Under the pieces are notes generated by a model that did no database searches, was not told the origin of the DNA, and saw nothing but the letters and a program-made list of their open reading frames with translations. The translations under genes and the position numbers were made by a program. Shown in pieces: positions 56,247-64,000 of a stretch of DNA of 64,000 bases (its first letter is position 1; the number at the start of each line of letters is the position of its first letter). This DNA comes from Mangrovibacter plantisponsor (GTDB taxonomy: Bacteria; Pseudomonadota; Gammaproteobacteria; Enterobacterales; Enterobacteriaceae), in assembly GCF_003182475.1 (NCBI RefSeq), contig NZ_QGTS01000011.1, positions 62,001-126,000 of the forward strand, in the 5' to 3' direction.

Positions 56247-56307
56247 GGAACATTCCTTAACTGAGAATTACCACCATGATACCGAAAAATGACATAACAG
56301 TATGTTT

Positions 56308-57237
56308 TCAGGCAAGCATCGGTGTCCAGGGCGTCCCTAATGCATCACCCTGAGGGCCATGTTCAAGTAAATAGCGGTTGATTTCCACCATGCCAGTCCA
56401 GCGATTTTCACACCACAAAGGGGCAAGCAGTGTCGGGCGCCGTGCACTGGCTGAAATACGGTGATAGACGACATCCAGCGGTGTGTGGCGAATCATTTCA
56501 CTGGCAGTATGGGTATAGTCCTCAAGAGTAATCCCCGCCAGCCTGCCGGCTTGCCAGCTTTTTGCCATGATACTGCCTTTCACAATATGTAAGGGATGTA
56601 ACTTAATGCCATCCACTCCGGTGCTCACCACACTTTCGAGCGTTTCCATACAATGCTGATGTTGTTCACCCGGCAAACCCACAATCAAGTGGCAACAAAC
56701 TTTCAGACCGCGCTGGCGAGCCAGTTGTGCCGTTCGCTGGTAGCAGGCAAAGTCATGGCCACGATTAATGCGATGCAATGTTTTATTGTGTGCGGTCTGT
56801 AACCCTAACTCGAGCCAGACTTCATAGCCCTGAGCCGCATAACCACTCAGTAAATCCAGCACAGCTTCCGGAACACAGTCCGGTCGGGTTCCCACACATA
56901 AACCAACAATATTCGCCTGTGCAACCGCCTGTTGGTACATATTACGCAGCACTTCCACCTCAGCCCAGGTGCTGGTGTAAGCCTGAAAATAAGCAAGATA
57001 GCGTTTTGCGCGGTTCACCAGATGCGCCTGCTCAGCAAGTTGCTCAGCGATGGAATGATATTGTTGCGCTTCATCAGCAAAAGAGGCGACGTTGCAAAAC
57101 GTACATCCCCCGCGCCCGATGGTCCCATCGCGGTTTGGGCAACTGAACCCGCCATGCAAAGTCAGTTTATGTACCTTTTGCCCATAGCGGCGAAAAAGAT
57201 CACCACCAAACATATTGACTAAATTCTGTAACTGCAT
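56308..57237 (-). CDS. yhcC: YhcC, radical SAM protein
   Basis: This 309-residue protein belongs to the YhcC/TIGR01212 group of radical SAM enzymes, distantly related to Elp3. The cluster-binding cysteines are Cys33, Cys45 and Cys48 in SCPNRDGTIGRGGCTFC. Its reaction is unknown. It is divergent from gltB across a 688-bp region. Confidence 0.94.
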   Translation of the reverse strand: MQLQNLVNMFGGDLFRRYGQKVHKLTLHGGFSCPNRDGTIGRGGCTFCNVASFADEAQQYHSIAEQLAEQAHLVNRAKRYLAYFQAYTSTWAEVEVLRNMYQQAVAQANIVGLCVGTRPDCVPEAVLDLLSGYAAQGYEVWLELGLQTAHNKTLHRINRGHDFACYQRTAQLARQRGLKVCCHLIVGLPGEQHQHCMETLESVVSTGVDGIKLHPLHIVKGSIMAKSWQAGRLAGITLEDYTHTASEMIRHTPLDVVYHRISASARRPTLLAPLWCENRWTGMVEINRYLLEHGPQGDALGTPWTPMLA

Positions 57238-57640
57238 AATTCTGTTAGGCCGCCCTTAGTAAGGGCAACAGACTGCCACTTTCCTTAACCGACGGCGATG
57301 ACCTGGATCAAGCGCCCCGGCCGCCTTTATTCAAATGAATAAAAATTCACAATAAACGTTTTTTCACTCACTTTACTGACGATTACTTTTCCTTATGTGA
57401 ATTTAATTTCTCGACAAAAATTCTTCATAAGCCAAAAACAGTTTCATCAATTACAAAAACGGCATCAACAGGTAAAAAATACTGGAAGTTTAGAAAATAC
57501 CAGTGACAAATCGCATTGGCACCACAATTACACAGTGATACAGGTCACATTCCCTGTTGAGCCAGATTTAGGTAAACTGAATGTAAAAAAGTTATTTTTT
57601 AATTTAATATCATTATGTTAAGTTGTTTTTCCTTCTTTTT
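57238..57640 (+). promoter_or_regulatory. AT-rich regulatory region between yhcC and gltB
   Basis: No gene is visible here. The part from 57330 to 57640 is clearly AT-rich (runs such as AAAAAAGTTATTTTTTAATTTAATATC), as expected of a region bound by Lrp, IHF or H-NS. In E. coli gltBD is activated by Lrp from several upstream sites; I cannot place individual sites or the promoter with confidence. Confidence 0.5.
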
Positions 57641-57670
57641 TGTACAAATAAGAATGCCATTTGACCTGAG

Positions 57671-57858
57671 TAGCGATTCTCGCTAACTTGGGAGTCCGCT
57701 GGAAGCTTTCTCGATGAGTTCTCTGCTCATCATATTTATGCAGTAATTGAGATTCCCTCTGAAGCAAGTCCTCAACACTTGTGCACCGATGTAAAACGTC
57801 GAGTCGATAAGAGGGCGACATGCGAGGCACGCATACTGAGTATGCACACCCCGTCGCC
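57671..57858 (+). promoter_or_regulatory. Structured leader of gltB
   Basis: Three inverted repeats lie in the probable 5' leader: TAGCGA/TCGCTA (57671-57685), GATGAG/CTCATC (57713-57731) and GGCGAC/GTCGCC (57814-57858) enclosing GCATAC/GTATGC (57831-57845). A long leader precedes gltB in E. coli too. Its role here is inference. Confidence 0.5.
57714..57746 (+). CDS. Possible 10-residue upstream ORF in the gltB leader
   Basis: ATG at 57714 opens the frame MSSLLIIFMQ followed by TAA; GGAAG lies eight bases upstream as a plausible Shine-Dalgarno. The start codon is inside the second leader hairpin. Codons for Leu and Ile dominate, which is suggestive for a Lrp-controlled gene, but a frame this short can occur by chance. 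Confidence 0.22.
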   Translation: MSSLLIIFMQ

Positions 57859-57925
57859 TGTCCCCTGTTACGCCTTAACGCAATCGGTCTCGGGAATCCC
57901 GTAGAGCCTGGGGAGGTTCACTGAT

Positions 57926-63816
<5,891 letters not shown>

Positions 63817-63854
63817 CGAACACGGCAACAAATGAGCATTAGCTCATCCGTCAA

Positions 63855-63886
63855 AGCCAGTCAGTCCACGCTGACTGGCTTTTTTT
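63855..63886 (+). terminator. Terminator after gltD
   Basis: AGCCAGTCAG and CTGACTGGCT form a 10-bp perfect stem with a 6-base loop followed by six or seven T's. Confidence 0.95.
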
Positions 63887-63913
63887 ACGTTGGTGGACAG
63901 GGAACGACAGGCG

Positions 63914-63943
63914 TAAAAAAACCGGGGTAGCGTCCCCGGTTTT
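63914..63943 (-). terminator. Terminator after sspB
   Basis: On the minus strand AACCGGGG/CCCCGGTT form an 8-bp stem with a 6-base loop followed by a run of T's, placed 20-odd bases after the sspB stop codon. Confidence 0.9.
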
Positions 63944-63965
63944 CACTATTAACCAATCAGTATGG

Positions 63966-64000
63966 TTACTTCACAACCCGTAATGCCGGGCGGCCACCTC
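63966..64000 (-). CDS. sspB: SspB, ClpXP adaptor (C-terminal fragment)
   Basis: Only the last codons are in the window: on the minus strand they read GGRPALRVVK then stop. This matches the conserved C-terminal tail of SspB (GGRPxLRVVK), the segment that docks on the ClpX N-domain to deliver ssrA-tagged proteins. The stop is at 63966-63968. The rest of the gene lies beyond the window. Confidence 0.85.
   Translation of the reverse strand, partial: GGRPALRVVK

Noticed and set aside
57618-57830. 70-codon minus-strand frame in the gltB leader
   Set aside because: It overlaps the inverted repeats of the leader, has no recognisable similarity and no good ribosome site.

Overview
The window is a 64 kb stretch of core chromosome from a gamma-proteobacterium of the order Enterobacterales. 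It carries in near-perfect synteny the block that runs from lpoA to gltD in Escherichia coli (about minute 71-72). Protein lengths, start sites and motifs match E. coli K-12 almost gene for gene. The clear differences are a missing argG/yhbX between the two tRNA genes, a missing yhbO, a basRS (pmrAB) pair inserted between dacB and obgE, and gltD lying next to sspB without gltF or the nan genes. These rule out E. coli itself and point to another enterobacterial genus, which I cannot name from sequence alone.

Layout. 1-3.5 kb: lpoA (5' end cut by the window), yraN, diaA and dolP, which serve peptidoglycan synthesis, replication timing and outer-membrane upkeep. 3.6-10.5 kb: small conserved genes (yraQ, yraR, yhbP, yhbQ, yhbS), the oxygen-independent ubiquinone genes ubiT and ubiUV, and yhbW. 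10.5-15 kb: mtr with visible TrpR and TyrR sites, deaD with the tiny overlapping yrbN, and nlpI. 15.2-24.4 kb: the leftward translation and RNA operon metY-rimP-nusA-infB-rbfA-truB-rpsO-pnp. 24.4-31 kb: leuU, secG, glmM, folP, ftsH, rlmE, then rightward yhbY and leftward greA. 31.2-38.6 kb: dacB-basR-basS facing obgE-yhbE-rpmA-rplU, then ispB. 38.7-43.9 kb: sfsB, murA, ibaG and the mlaFEDCB phospholipid transport operon. 44-52.3 kb: yrbG-kdsD-kdsC-lptC-lptA-lptB-rpoN-hpf-ptsN-rapZ-npr, linking Kdo and LPS export to sigma-54, ribosome hibernation, nitrogen PTS and the cell-wall precursor switch RapZ. 52.3-57.2 kb: mtgA, elbB, the sRNA ArcZ, arcB and yhcC. 57.9-63.8 kb: gltB-gltD glutamate synthase, followed by the last 10 or so codons of sspB.

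Functionally the region is dominated by envelope construction (LpoA, DolP, NlpI, DacB, MurA, GlmM, MtgA, Mla, Kdo/Lpt) and by translation and RNA metabolism (NusA, IF2, RbfA, TruB, S15, PNPase, DeaD, L21, L27, ObgE, Hpf). No insertion sequence, prophage, CRISPR array, toxin-antitoxin or defence locus is visible, and I find no convincing undescribed multi-gene system. The points worth a second look are smaller: a ten-copy in-frame hexanucleotide repeat in lpoA, a 9-bp duplication in nlpI, structured leaders before rapZ and gltB (the latter with a possible 10-codon upstream ORF), the ArcZ terminator lying inside the arcB 3' end, and the lineage-specific gene-content changes listed above.
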